A stretch of 18,495 nucleotides of DNA from Nitrosospira sp. Its GTDB lineage: Bacteria > Pseudomonadota > Gammaproteobacteria > Burkholderiales > Nitrosomonadaceae. The translations under genes and the position numbers were made by a program. Under the pieces are notes generated by a model that saw nothing but the letters and a program-made list of their open reading frames with translations, did not search any database and was not told the origin of the DNA. The stretch spans positions 1 through 18,495 of the forward strand of contig JAKDLC010000011.1 of the NCBI GenBank assembly GCA_030453055.1, in the 5' to 3' direction. Shown piece by piece: positions 1 through 8,958 of the stretch (positions within the stretch are counted from its first letter, which is position 1; every line of letters starts with the position of its first letter).

Positions 1-67
1 TTATTAATCATGAATCTGATCTATTCGATGAGCGGTCAACTACCGGATTTAGGTTCAAGGGGCGGGA

Positions 68-1045
68 TTGCTTAATTACATCATTCGGCGCGTCCTATAC
101 GCCATTCCCATCCTGATCGGGGTAAATCTGATCACTTTCACCTTGTTTTTCGTGGTTAACAGTCCCGACGACATGGCACGGATGCAACTGGGCATCAAGC
201 GTGTCACACCCGAGGCCATCACCAAGTGGAAGCAGGAGCGCGGTTATGATAAGCCGCTCGTATATAACGAGCGCAAGGAAGGCGTCGAGAAATTCACGCG
301 TACCATTTTTTTCGAGAAGTCGGCCGCCATGTTTGCTTTTCGTTTCGGGCGTGCCGACGACGGGCGCGATATTGCCCACGAAATCAAGACACGGATGGTA
401 GCCAGCCTCGCCATTGCGCTGCCGGTATTTTTGCTGGGATTAGGCGTCTACCTTGTCCTGGCGCTGGTGATGGTGTTTTTTCGGGCCACCTACGTCGATT
501 TCTGGGGTGTGGTACTATGCGTCGCCCTGATGTCCATCTCCGGTTTGTTCTACATCATTGGCGGGCAATTTCTGATCGGCAAGCTGTGGCATCTGGTGCC
601 GATTTCAGGTTATGCTGACGGATTTGCCGCCGCCAAATTTCTGATACTGCCGGTCGTCATCGGCGTGGTCGCCAGCGCCGGCGCCAGTACACGCTGGTAT
701 CGCACCATTTTTCTGGAGGAAATGGGCAAGGATTACGTTCGTACCGCCCGCGCCAAGGGCTTGCCGGAACGCGCCGTGCTGTTCAGGCATGTGCTTAGGA
801 ACGCCATGATTCCGATACTCACCGGCGCGGTGGTGCTGATACCGTTGCTGTTCCTTGGCAGTCTCATCACCGAATCGTTTTTCGGCATTCCGGGATTGGG
901 CAGCTATACCATCGATGCAATCAACTCGCAGGATTTCGCGGTAGTGCGCGCCATGGTTTTTCTGGGATCGTTGTTTTATATCATCGGACTTATATTGACA
1001 GACATTTCTTATACGCTGGTAGACCCGAGGATAAGGCTGGAATGA
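68..1045 (+). CDS. Oligopeptide-type ABC transporter permease (OppB/DppB/YejB-like)
   Basis: First inner-membrane permease of a peptide-type ABC importer. The 325-residue protein has an N-terminal membrane segment (about residues 9-29), a soluble stretch of about 80 residues, then further hydrophobic segments near 113-138, 145-170, 190-208, 250-275 and 295-318. The cytoplasmic EAA loop, which docks on the ATPase, is visible around residues 216-250 (EEMGKDYVRTARAKGL followed by HVLRNAMIP), as is usual in the BPD_transp_1 family. The start is a TTG codon, chosen because an AAGGGG-type ribosome-binding site (about 58-63) precedes it and the N-terminus IIRRVLYAIPILIGVN is typical of the family. 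The second permease and ATPase follow on the same strand, so the three should form one transporter. No substrate-binding protein is in the window, so the substrate (peptides by family) is inferred. Confidence 0.9.
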   Translation: MLNYIIRRVLYAIPILIGVNLITFTLFFVVNSPDDMARMQLGIKRVTPEAITKWKQERGYDKPLVYNERKEGVEKFTRTIFFEKSAAMFAFRFGRADDGRDIAHEIKTRMVASLAIALPVFLLGLGVYLVLALVMVFFRATYVDFWGVVLCVALMSISGLFYIIGGQFLIGKLWHLVPISGYADGFAAAKFLILPVVIGVVASAGASTRWYRTIFLEEMGKDYVRTARAKGLPERAVLFRHVLRNAMIPILTGAVVLIPLLFLGSLITESFFGIPGLGSYTIDAINSQDFAVVRAMVFLGSLFYIIGLILTDISYTLVDPRIRLE

Positions 1046-1116
1046 AAATCCGATCCGGTAGTTAACTTAACTGCTCATTTGACGCGCATTTTTCACACAT
1101 TTTTCAGCTTGGCGCC

Positions 1117-2625
1117 ATGTCTTTCAAGCCGGTAATTCTCTGGACAGATGCGCTCGTTTACCTGCTGGTGGCGGCGATAATTGCTTTTGCCTGGTATGTA
1201 CGCCGCCACGAGCACCTGCTGGCGCCGTGGCGGCGGGTAGGACATAGTACGAGCGGCATGGTGGCGCTTACGGTTCTGATATTTTTTATTACCGTTGGAT
1301 TACTCGATACCGTGCATTTTCGCCCCGCCATAGGGAATAGCAGCAGCGGCAAAGGGGATAAAGTTTACAGCGTGGAAGTGTTAAGCCTGCTTGACCTGAT
1401 TGCCGCCCCATTGCGGACGCGCGCGGAAAAGACCTATTCCGCACCCTTTGCCTCCCATCTTTATGGGAGAGAAACGGTGGAGCTTGCGGATGGCCGGCAG
1501 GTGCGGGAATATCCCCGTCTGAATTTCGGGGCGGCGCATTTGCAGGATCCCGAAACACAACTTGTCGCCGATGTGGCGTGGAGAGCGGCGGCGGGCGGAG
1601 CTTTGGGGCTTCTTCTCTGGTGCGCGGTCGTGGCTTCGTTAACCGCGCTATTGGCGAAGCGTAGTGGTAAAAAATATTTGGCGGCGTTCTCCGACATCTG
1701 GCGGGGCGCCACGGGAATTCCCTGGAATGCCATATGCATCACGCTCGCATTGATACTATCCGTGCTTGGCGCCGCGCTGGCGTTATCCACCCATTACCAT
1801 ATATTCGGCACCGACAAGGTGGGACAGGACGTATTTTATCAGTCGCTCAAAAGTATCCGTATCGGACTGGTGATTGGCACACTCACCACACTGATGATGC
1901 TTCCGTTTGCGTTGCTTCTCGGCATCACGGCGGGCTACTTTCGGGGCTGGGTGGATGACGTTATTCAATATCTCTACACCACCCTGAGCTCGATTCCCGG
2001 CGTCTTGCTGATCGCGGCGACCGTATTGATGATGCAGGTATACATAGAAACCCATCCTGAGCTGTTTGACACCATTGCCGCGCGCGCCGACCTGCGCCTG
2101 CTGTTTCTTTGCATCATACTCGGCGTCACCAGTTGGACCGGTCTGTGCCGTCTGCTGCGTGGCGAGACCTTGAAGCTGCGCGAAATGGAATATATTCAGG
2201 CGGCTCACGCATTCGGAGTTTCCCACTGGCGTATTATCAGCCGTCACATTCTGCCCAATGTGATGCATATCGTGTTGATTGCTACCGTGATGGATTTCAG
2301 CGGGTTGGTTCTGGCAGAGGCGGTACTGTCCTATGTGGGCGTTGGCGTTGATCCCTCCATGATCAGTTTTGGCACGATGATCAATGCCGCGCGGCTGGAA
2401 ATGGCGCGTGAACCGATGGTATGGTGGGCGTTGCTTGCCGCCTTCAGTTTCATGTTCGCACTGGTATTGAGCGCCAACCTGCTGGCCGACGCGGTGCAGA
2501 ATGCGTTCGATCCGCGAGCGAAGATATGGTCGGCAAAAGCTGGACTATTGCCGCTCAGAGGACGCAGAGAAGGGTCAAAGGCTAAACCTGTTTCCTCCGC
2601 GGTTGAGGATCCCGCCCAGCCATGA
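1117..2625 (+). CDS. Oligopeptide-type ABC transporter permease (OppC/DppC/YejE-like), long form
   Basis: Second permease of the importer. The C-terminal half (about residues 235-480) is a standard BPD_transp_1 domain: it has the family phrase FGTDKVGQDVFYQSLKSIRIG near 229-250 and an EAA loop near 350-380 (LREMEYIQAAHAFGVSH, then HILPNVMHIVLI). At 502 residues it is much longer than the roughly 300-345 of classic OppC/DppC. The extra length is N-terminal: two membrane segments (about 9-26 and 48-63), a presumably periplasmic loop of about 85 residues, and another segment near 152-175. The last 30 residues are a basic, low-complexity tail. It starts at ATG 1117 after a 71-bp gap, with no strong ribosome-binding site, and its TGA overlaps the ATG of the ATPase gene (ATGA at 2622-2625), indicating translational coupling. 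Confidence 0.88.
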   Translation: MSFKPVILWTDALVYLLVAAIIAFAWYVRRHEHLLAPWRRVGHSTSGMVALTVLIFFITVGLLDTVHFRPAIGNSSSGKGDKVYSVEVLSLLDLIAAPLRTRAEKTYSAPFASHLYGRETVELADGRQVREYPRLNFGAAHLQDPETQLVADVAWRAAAGGALGLLLWCAVVASLTALLAKRSGKKYLAAFSDIWRGATGIPWNAICITLALILSVLGAALALSTHYHIFGTDKVGQDVFYQSLKSIRIGLVIGTLTTLMMLPFALLLGITAGYFRGWVDDVIQYLYTTLSSIPGVLLIAATVLMMQVYIETHPELFDTIAARADLRLLFLCIILGVTSWTGLCRLLRGETLKLREMEYIQAAHAFGVSHWRIISRHILPNVMHIVLIATVMDFSGLVLAEAVLSYVGVGVDPSMISFGTMINAARLEMAREPMVWWALLAAFSFMFALVLSANLLADAVQNAFDPRAKIWSAKAGLLPLRGRREGSKAKPVSSAVEDPAQP

Positions 2626-4829
2626 ACCCGTTGTTGCAAATTGACAATCTCGAAACCATTCTTCACACCGGCGCGGCGCCGGTACGGGCGGTGGATGGGC
2701 TCTCGCTGCAAATTCTGCAAGGCGAGACCTTCGCGCTACTGGGCGAATCCGGCTGTGGCAAATCCATGACAGCCCTCTCCGTTATGCGACTGCTGCCGGA
2801 AGCGGGTGAGATTGTCGCAGGATCCATCAGGATCGGCGAAGAGGATCTGCTCCTGTTGCCGGAAGCCGCTATGCGCAATGTGCGCGGAAAGCGCATCAGC
2901 ATGATTTTTCAGGAGCCGATGCTAAGTTTGAACCCGGTGATGACGGTGGCGGAGCAGATTGGCGAAGTGTTGCGGCGACACTTCAATTTGCGCGGTGCGG
3001 CGGCGCAAAAACGCATACTGGAAATATTGAATCAGGTGGGTATACCCGATGCATCGCGCCGCATGAAGGAATATCCCTTCCAGTTTTCCGGTGGAATGAA
3101 GCAGCGGGTGATGATTGCCATGGCGCTGGCGGGAGAGCCGGAGCTTCTCATCGCCGATGAGCCCACTACCGCTTTGGATGTCACTATTCAGGCCCAGGTG
3201 CTTGATCTCATGCGGGATCTGCAGCAACGCGATGGCATGGCAATTCTACTCATTACTCACGATCTCGCCGTGGCGGCGGAGATGGCGGATCGGGTGGCGG
3301 TGATGTATGCGGGTGAAATTGTGGAGACGGCGACGCGCGAAGCATTTTTCCGCAGCCCGGCGCATCCCTACTCACAGAAATTGTTTGCTTCACTGCCGGG
3401 AAAAGCCAGGCGCCGGCAGGGACTGCCGCTGGCGGCGATCAGCGGAAACGTACCGCCTCTGTCACGCGAATTCGTCGCCTGCCGCTTTGCGGATCGCTGT
3501 GATCATGTCTGGGAATTATGTCGTGAGGTCGCGCCGGGGTGGAGCGAGGTCACCGGGAGTCATCGGGTAAGATGTCATCTTTTTAATGAGGATTCAAGAC
3601 CCCGGGCACAGGAACCAGGGCGCGGGAGTCAGGGGCCGGAATCCGGCGTTCAGGGTTTAGAAGGATCGGACGGATCCGATCTTCCGGCCGCGCCGGATCG
3701 TGAATCCGGGTTCGCCGGTTCCAGCTTGTTATCCGTCACTGACCTTAAAGTCCACTTTCCGATACGTAAGGGTTTAGTGAAACGTGTGGTGGGACATGTC
3801 AAAGCGGTGGATGGTGTGTCGCTGACAATTCGGCAGGGCACGACTTTGGCGTTGGTGGGCGAGTCCGGCTGCGGGAAAACCACGGTCGGCAAGGGTATTC
3901 TGCAATTGATTCCGCCTACTGCAGGCAGCGTGCGTTACAACGGGATCGAACTGGCGGGATTGGAACGCGACCGGTTACGACAGATGCGCGCCGAATTTCA
4001 GCTCATCTTCCAGGATCCCTATTCATCGCTCAATCCGAGGATGCGCATCGTCGACATCATTGAAGAGGGTATGAATGCCCTGAAAGTCGAAAGCGACGGC
4101 AAAGCGAGCCATGCGGAGCATCCTTCCCCTGTCCCGAAAGGAAGCCGGGTGGATGCGCTCCTGGAAAGTGTCGGGGTGCCGCCAGAAACCAAATGGCGCT
4201 ATCCGCATGAGTTTTCCGGCGGCCAGCGCCAGCGTATCGCCATTGCCCGTGCTTTGGCGGTCAACCCCAGGCTGATCGTTTGCGACGAGCCGACCAGCGC
4301 ACTGGATGTGTCGGTACAGGCCCAGATTCTGAATCTGCTGAAGGCGTTGCAGAGCACCCTGGGGCTGGCGTATTTATTCATCACTCATAACATTTCGGTG
4401 GTCGAGTATATCGCCGATGAAGTGGCGGTGATGTATCTGGGGAGAATCGTGGAACAGGGAAGTGTGGACGAAGTATTAGGCAGTCCCAGGCATCCCTATA
4501 CGCAGGCGCTGTTGTCGGCGGTGCCGGTAATCGATCTCGAAACAAAGCGCGAGATCATACATCTCCATGGAGATCTGCCATCACCCGCCAACCCACCGGC
4601 GGGTTGCCACTTTCATCCCCGGTGTCCCCATGTCATGCCGATATGCCGCGAGAATTACCCTGAAACAAGCACGTTCAGTTCGACGCATACGGCGCGGTGT
4701 TACCTCTATCCGCAGGAACCGGACCCAGCGTCCCCAGAGGAACCAGGCTCAACGTCCCCAGAGGAACCAGGCTCAACGTCCCCAGAGGAACCAGGCTCAA
4801 CGTCCCCAGAGGAACCAGGCTCAACATGA
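2622..4829 (+). CDS. Fused double ATP-binding subunit of peptide ABC transporter (YejF / DppD-DppF-like)
   Basis: Two complete nucleotide-binding domains in one 735-residue chain, supplying both motor subunits of the importer at the cytoplasmic face. NBD1 has Walker A GESGCGKS (41-48), signature SGGMK (156-160) and Walker B with D179/E180. NBD2 has Walker A GESGCGKTT (413-421), signature SGGQR (532-536) and Walker B with D555/E556. Each is followed by the oligopeptide-transporter C-terminal region with an HPY motif and a cysteine pair (CRFADRC, CHFHPRC), which in this family can bind an Fe-S cluster. A low-complexity linker rich in G, S, P and E (about 325-367) joins the halves. E. coli YejF is about 529 residues; the excess here is linker plus a C-terminal tail of four SPEEPGST repeats encoded by a 24-bp tandem repeat. 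It starts inside the permease stop codon and lies 10 bp before prfC. Confidence 0.93.
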   Translation: MNPLLQIDNLETILHTGAAPVRAVDGLSLQILQGETFALLGESGCGKSMTALSVMRLLPEAGEIVAGSIRIGEEDLLLLPEAAMRNVRGKRISMIFQEPMLSLNPVMTVAEQIGEVLRRHFNLRGAAAQKRILEILNQVGIPDASRRMKEYPFQFSGGMKQRVMIAMALAGEPELLIADEPTTALDVTIQAQVLDLMRDLQQRDGMAILLITHDLAVAAEMADRVAVMYAGEIVETATREAFFRSPAHPYSQKLFASLPGKARRRQGLPLAAISGNVPPLSREFVACRFADRCDHVWELCREVAPGWSEVTGSHRVRCHLFNEDSRPRAQEPGRGSQGPESGVQGLEGSDGSDLPAAPDRESGFAGSSLLSVTDLKVHFPIRKGLVKRVVGHVKAVDGVSLTIRQGTTLALVGESGCGKTTVGKGILQLIPPTAGSVRYNGIELAGLERDRLRQMRAEFQLIFQDPYSSLNPRMRIVDIIEEGMNALKVESDGKASHAEHPSPVPKGSRVDALLESVGVPPETKWRYPHEFSGGQRQRIAIARALAVNPRLIVCDEPTSALDVSVQAQILNLLKALQSTLGLAYLFITHNISVVEYIADEVAVMYLGRIVEQGSVDEVLGSPRHPYTQALLSAVPVIDLETKREIIHLHGDLPSPANPPAGCHFHPRCPHVMPICRENYPETSTFSSTHTARCYLYPQEPDPASPEEPGSTSPEEPGSTSPEEPGSTSPEEPGST
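4731..4826 (+). repeat. Four 24-bp tandem repeats coding for (SPEEPGST)4
   Basis: Four head-to-tail copies of a 24-bp unit lie at 4731-4754, 4755-4778, 4779-4802 and 4803-4826. The first three are identical; the fourth differs only in its last base (A instead of G). A diverged partial copy (about 4713-4730) precedes them. The unit is a multiple of three, so gain or loss of copies changes only the length of the ATPase tail. The array ends one codon before the stop and touches the prfC ribosome-binding site. The identity of the copies suggests recent expansion. Confidence 0.97.
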
Positions 4830-4831
4830 GG
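4827..4831 (+). promoter_or_regulatory. Ribosome-binding site of prfC overlapping the upstream stop codon
   Basis: TGAGG here includes the TGA stop of the ABC ATPase gene and lies 8 bases before ATG 4840. It decides the prfC start and ties prfC translation to ribosomes finishing the transporter gene. Confidence 0.7.
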
Positions 4832-4839
4832 CATATTGG

Positions 4840-6450
4840 ATGACAATCAGTCAGGAGGTGGCGCGGCGTCGCACGTTCGCCATCATTTCACACCCGGATG
4901 CGGGTAAAACGACGCTTACGGAGAAGCTGCTGCTGTTTGCCGGCGCAATTCATATCGCCGGCAGCGTCAAGGCGCGAAAAGCGAGCCGCCATGCCACCTC
5001 CGATTGGATGGAGATCGAGAAGCAGCGGGGTATTTCTGTGGCCAGTTCCGTGATGCAGATGGAGTACCGCGGCTGCGTCATCAACCTGCTGGATACGCCG
5101 GGTCACCAGGATTTTTCCGAAGATACTTACCGGGTGCTGACCGCCGTGGACGCGGCATTGATGGTGATCGATGCCGCCAATGGCGTGGAGGCTCAGACGC
5201 TGCGGCTGCTGGAAGTATGCCGCGCGCGCAACACGCCCATCCTCACTTTCGTGAACAAAATGGATCGTGAAGTCCGTGAACCGCTCGATCTCATTGACGA
5301 AATCGAACGAACGTTGAACATGGCGGCGACGCCTTTCACCTGGCCGATAGGCATGGGCCGCGGCTTTCATGGCGTATTCGACTTGCGGCGCGACCGCATG
5401 CGCGTTTTCCGCCCCGGCGCAGACCGATTGGATGACCAGGACGAGATCATCGAGGGTCTGAACAATCCTGCGATTGCGGTACGCTTTGGGGAGAATGCCG
5501 CCCATGCGCAGCAGGAAATCGAGCTGATACGCGGCGCCTCTGCGGAATTCAGTCATGCGGCTTTCCTCGCCGGCCTGCAGACCCCGATATTTTTCGGCTC
5601 GGCCATCAACAACTTTGGTGTACGCGAGGTACTGGACGCACTGGTCGATCTGGCGCCGTCGCCCGGATTGCGCCAAGCCATGCAGCGCCAGGTGCAACCC
5701 GATGAACCCGGGTTTTCAGGCGTGGTGTTCAAGATTCAGGCCAACATGAATCCAGCCCACCGGGACCGCATTGCCTTCGTGCGAATCTGTTCGGTCCGCT
5801 TCGAGCGAGGCATGAACCTCAGGATCGTACGTAACGATAAGGATATCCGCACAAACGGCGTAGTATCGTTTCTCTCGCAGCGGCGGGAGTTGCTCGATAC
5901 CGCCTATTCCGGTGATATCATCGGAATTCCCAATCATGGGACACTACAATTGGGAGATACGCTGACAGAAGGCGAGCGCCTGCAGTTTACGGGCCTGCCG
6001 TTTTTTGCGCCGGAAATTTTCCAGACGGTCGAGATCGCCGACCCGATGCGCAGCAAGCAGCTCAAATTGGGGCTCGCCCAACTGGGAGAGGAGGGTGCGA
6101 TCCAGGTGTTCCGGCCTCATGCCGGCGGCGCCTTGCTGCTGGGCGCGGTGGGCGCCCTGCAGTTCGAAGTGGTGGCGCACCGGCTCAAGCATGAATATGG
6201 TGTGGAAGCCCGTCTTGCCCCGGCGAAGTACCAGATGGCGCGATGGGTTACCGCCCATGATTCACGAGAACTAAAACGATTCATCGAACCCAACGCCCAT
6301 CGGGTCGCCTATGATGCGGTAGGCGCACCCACCTTTCTGGCCTCCTTTGGAGCGGAATTGAGTGTCGCCCAGGAAAGCTGGAAGTTTATTCAGTTTCACA
6401 GAATGAGGGAGCATGCGGGACTGGTATTCCAGACTCATGCTGATGGATAG
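4840..6450 (+). CDS. prfC: Peptide chain release factor 3 (RF3)
   Basis: Translational GTPase that removes RF1/RF2 from the ribosome after peptide release. The G1 loop is SHPDAGKTT (17-25), G3 is DTPGHQDF (85-92) and G4 is NKMD (139-142). The switch I region contains SDWMEIEKQRGISV, which is characteristic of RF3 rather than EF-G. Length is 536 residues, against 529 in E. coli. The same frame is open upstream to 4567, but ATG 4840 is the start because TGAGG (4827-4831) sits 8 bases before it and the residues that follow (MTISQEVARRRTFAIISH) match the RF3 N-terminus; the upstream part is the tandem repeat read out of frame. The stop of the ABC ATPase gene lies within the same ribosome-binding site, so reinitiation after the transporter genes is likely. 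argH follows after 9 bp. Confidence 0.96.
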   Translation: MTISQEVARRRTFAIISHPDAGKTTLTEKLLLFAGAIHIAGSVKARKASRHATSDWMEIEKQRGISVASSVMQMEYRGCVINLLDTPGHQDFSEDTYRVLTAVDAALMVIDAANGVEAQTLRLLEVCRARNTPILTFVNKMDREVREPLDLIDEIERTLNMAATPFTWPIGMGRGFHGVFDLRRDRMRVFRPGADRLDDQDEIIEGLNNPAIAVRFGENAAHAQQEIELIRGASAEFSHAAFLAGLQTPIFFGSAINNFGVREVLDALVDLAPSPGLRQAMQRQVQPDEPGFSGVVFKIQANMNPAHRDRIAFVRICSVRFERGMNLRIVRNDKDIRTNGVVSFLSQRRELLDTAYSGDIIGIPNHGTLQLGDTLTEGERLQFTGLPFFAPEIFQTVEIADPMRSKQLKLGLAQLGEEGAIQVFRPHAGGALLLGAVGALQFEVVAHRLKHEYGVEARLAPAKYQMARWVTAHDSRELKRFIEPNAHRVAYDAVGAPTFLASFGAELSVAQESWKFIQFHRMREHAGLVFQTHADG

Positions 6451-6459
6451 CAGGATATT

Positions 6460-7881
6460 ATGGCAACTTCAAAAAAGAAAAACGCACCATCGGAACCGTC
6501 TGAAAAAAGTGGAAATACCTGGTCGGGACGGTTCGACGAGCCGGTTTCGGAACTGGTGCAGCGTTATACCGCGTCAGTGGGGTTCGACCGGCGGCTGGCG
6601 GATTACGATATCGAAGGGTCGCTTGCTCACGCCCGGATGCTCTCTGCCGTAGGAATTAGCGACGGCGGCGACTTGGCCGCGATCGAATCCGGCTTGAGCC
6701 GGATTCGCGACGAAATCCGCAACGGCGAGTTCATCTGGCGGCTGGAATTGGAAGATGTGCATCTCAATATCGAAAAACGCTTGACCACGCTGATCGGCGA
6801 TGCGGGCAAACGGCTGCACACGGCACGATCACGCAACGATCAGGTGGCCACCGATGTGCGGCTTTATTTACGTGCTTCGATTGACGACATCATCCGGCTC
6901 ATCCATGCCATGCAGCACGCGCTGCTGGACCTCGCGAAACAGCATGCGAATACGGTAATGCCGGGTTTCACCCATTTGCAGGTGGCGCAACCCGTGGTCT
7001 TTGGCCATCATCTCATGGCATATTTCGAAATGCTCAAGCGCGATGTCGAGCGGTTGTCCGATTGCAGGAAGCGTATGAATAGGCTGCCGCTGGGGGCGGC
7101 GGCGCTGGCGGGAACCAGCTACCCCATCGACCGCGAGATGGTGGCGGGACAACTGGGGTTTGACGGTGTTTGCGAAAATTCGCTGGATGCGGTTTCCGAC
7201 CGGGATTTTGCCATCGAATTCTGTGCCGGCGCGGCGCTGATCATGACCCATCTGTCGCGGCTATCGGAGGAATTGATTTTATGGATGAATCCCTCGTTCG
7301 GTTTTATTGAACTCGCCGACCGGTTCTGTACCGGTTCATCCATCATGCCGCAAAAGAAAAATCCCGACGTGCCGGAACTGGTGCGCGGCAAAGCCGGGCG
7401 CATCAACGGCCACCTCGTTGCGCTGCTGACGCTGATGAAGGCTCAGCCGCTCGCCTACAATAAGGACAATCAGGAAGACAAGGAGCCCCTGTTCGACACG
7501 GTGGACACGCTCACGGACACGCTGCGTATTTACGCCGATATGTTGACCGGCGTCCGCGTCAAACAGGATGCAATGCGCAATGCTGCGATGCGCGGCTACG
7601 CCACGGCCACCGATCTGGCGGATTACCTGACGAAAAAGGGGTTACCTTTTCGCGAAGCGCACGAGGCGGTAGCGCAAGTGGTGCGCCTTGCCGACAACAG
7701 CGATCGTGAGCTGAGCGCGCTTACGCTGCCGGAGTTGAAAAAATTCTCTGAATTGATCGATAATGACATTTTTACCGTGCTGACGCTGGAAGGCTCGATA
7801 AGTAGCCGCAACCATATCGGCGGAACGGCGCCGGCACAGGTGAGGGCAGCCATCGGGCGGGCAAGGAAGTGGTTGTCCTGA
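6460..7881 (+). CDS. argH: Argininosuccinate lyase
   Basis: Cleaves argininosuccinate to arginine and fumarate, the last step of arginine synthesis, in the cytoplasm. The fumarase/aspartase superfamily signature [12 protein letters not shown] begins at residue 292; the serines of this GSS loop include the catalytic base of the family. Other conserved stretches are TWSGRF near the N-terminus, [12 protein letters not shown] (about 122-133) and [11 protein letters not shown] (about 168-178), the last holding the family histidine. The protein has 473 residues; the few extra compared with the usual 460 or so form a lysine/serine-rich N-terminal extension. It starts at ATG 6460, nine bases after the prfC stop, with AGGA (6452-6455) upstream. 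No other arginine genes are nearby, so the placement behind prfC is probably positional rather than functional. Confidence 0.97.
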   Translation: MATSKKKNAPSEPSEKSGNTWSGRFDEPVSELVQRYTASVGFDRRLADYDIEGSLAHARMLSAVGISDGGDLAAIESGLSRIRDEIRNGEFIWRLELEDVHLNIEKRLTTLIGDAGKRLHTARSRNDQVATDVRLYLRASIDDIIRLIHAMQHALLDLAKQHANTVMPGFTHLQVAQPVVFGHHLMAYFEMLKRDVERLSDCRKRMNRLPLGAAALAGTSYPIDREMVAGQLGFDGVCENSLDAVSDRDFAIEFCAGAALIMTHLSRLSEELILWMNPSFGFIELADRFCTGSSIMPQKKNPDVPELVRGKAGRINGHLVALLTLMKAQPLAYNKDNQEDKEPLFDTVDTLTDTLRIYADMLTGVRVKQDAMRNAAMRGYATATDLADYLTKKGLPFREAHEAVAQVVRLADNSDRELSALTLPELKKFSELIDNDIFTVLTLEGSISSRNHIGGTAPAQVRAAIGRARKWLS

Positions 7882-7938
7882 GACAGTGTCACAGTGGCCG
7901 CCAATCCGGTAATTCGCGAGCCTAACAAGTATAAGCCT

Positions 7939-8823
7939 ATGTCACCCTGGGCGGATATCGCCGCACAAATCTCTGTTGCCACCGGCAGTCCGTTCCATGT
8001 GGAAGAGACTTCTTCCATCGGGGGCGGCTGCATCAACGAAACGCATCGGATCGAAGGCAACGGTCGGCGATTTTTCGTCAAACTGAACCATGCGGACAGC
8101 CTGACGATGTTCGAGGCGGAAGCGGCAGGACTTCAGGAAATTCACGAATCCCGTACATTGCGCGTACCCGTGCCGGTGTGCCGGGGTGCAAACGGGTCCA
8201 AGGCATGGCTGGTGCTGGAATATCTGGGAATGGGTAGTGTATCCCGAGGTGATGCAGCAGCCCTGGGATCGGGGCTCGCCGCGATGCACCATTGTTCTTC
8301 CGAGAAATTCGGCTGGGCGCGCGACAACACCATCGGCGCAACGCCGCAAATCAATGAAACCTCTTTCGACTGGATTCAGTTCTGGCGCGACTACCGTTTT
8401 GGCTACCAGTTGCAATTAGCCCGAGCAAATGGCCACACGGGCAAGCTGCAAACGCTGGGTGAGCAACTGATGGCGCGGCTGGATTTCTTTTTTCCGGGGC
8501 CGCAACCGGTCGCCTCACTACTGCACGGCGACTTGTGGAGCGGCAATTACAGTTTTGATCTTGCGGGGCAGCCGGTGCTGTTCGACCCGGCGGTGTACTA
8601 TGGCGACCGCGAGACGGATATCGCCATGACCGAACTTTTCGGTGGGTTTCCCGCTGTTTTTTATGCGGCTTACCGCGAAGCCTACCCGCTCGACCCTGGT
8701 TACGCTACCCGAAAAACGCTTTACAACCTCTATCACATCCTGAATCATCTCAACCTGTTCGGCGTCGGCTATCTCCATCAGGCGGAACAGATGATGAAGC
8801 GGCTGCTTGCGGAGGTTCGCTAA
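7939..8823 (+). CDS. Fructosamine/ketosamine-3-kinase family protein (YniA-like)
   Basis: Member of the fructosamine kinase family, a branch of the aminoglycoside-phosphotransferase-like kinase fold. Family members phosphorylate sugars attached to protein amines (ketosamines), which destabilises the adduct and repairs glycated proteins; the substrate of this protein is not shown by the sequence. The catalytic loop is HGDLWSGN (196-203) with the catalytic aspartate at 198, and the metal-binding motif is FDPAVYYGDRE with D216. The N-terminal segment has the glycine-rich GGGCINETHRI stretch and an FVKLN lysine typical of the nucleotide pocket. I place the start at ATG 7939, giving 294 residues, close to the usual 285-295. 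A GTG at 7894 would add 15 residues without family resemblance; neither start has a strong ribosome-binding site. It lies downstream of argH on the same strand and ends the housekeeping block. Confidence 0.87.
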   Translation: MSPWADIAAQISVATGSPFHVEETSSIGGGCINETHRIEGNGRRFFVKLNHADSLTMFEAEAAGLQEIHESRTLRVPVPVCRGANGSKAWLVLEYLGMGSVSRGDAAALGSGLAAMHHCSSEKFGWARDNTIGATPQINETSFDWIQFWRDYRFGYQLQLARANGHTGKLQTLGEQLMARLDFFFPGPQPVASLLHGDLWSGNYSFDLAGQPVLFDPAVYYGDRETDIAMTELFGGFPAVFYAAYREAYPLDPGYATRKTLYNLYHILNHLNLFGVGYLHQAEQMMKRLLAEVR

Positions 8824-8856
8824 CGCCGTGATGTAGAGTTAGTGGCTCAAGTGAAG

Positions 8857-8958
8857 CTACGAGGCGATTATCCTTAAAATTGCATTACTGAACTGAATGG
8901 CCAACTTGGCCGGGGTGTCGAGACCGTTGAGCAGCGTGTCCCACTCGTCGTTCGTCAT
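8857..8958 (-). CDS. 33-residue microORF overlapping the KilA-N stop codon
   Basis: A short open frame begins with ATG at 8958 inside the CGATGA that ends the KilA-N fragment (start and stop overlap as ATGA) and ends with TAG at 8857-8859. The product begins MTNDEWDTLLNGLDTPAK and ends in an amphipathic-looking stretch (AIQFSNAILRIIAS). I recognise no family. The ATGA overlap is the arrangement expected for a translationally coupled downstream gene. It could instead be chance, or the edge of a gene that lost the rest of its sequence when the island formed. Only proteomics or conservation of this short frame in relatives would settle it. Confidence 0.35.
   Translation of the reverse strand: MTNDEWDTLLNGLDTPAKLAIQFSNAILRIIAS

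Noticed and set aside
1..67. End of an upstream gene (a frame open to a TAA at 73-75)
   Set aside because: Only about 25 codons are visible with no recognisable sequence, so an upstream substrate-binding protein or other gene cannot be claimed.
4731..4826. Tandem repeats as a CRISPR array
   Set aside because: The units are directly adjacent with no spacers and are in frame at the end of a coding sequence.
4567..4839. Upstream extension of prfC to 4567
   Set aside because: It would read the tandem repeats in another frame (RNQAQRPQ-type repeats) inside the ABC ATPase gene; the RF3 N-terminus and ribosome-binding site place the start at 4840.
4888..5697. 269-codon open frame on the - strand
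   Set aside because: It is the mirror of the RF3 GTPase domain, which has all its motifs on the + strand.
7894..7938. GTG start for the fructosamine-kinase-like gene
   Set aside because: It lacks a ribosome-binding site and adds residues without resemblance; ATG 7939 gives the usual length.
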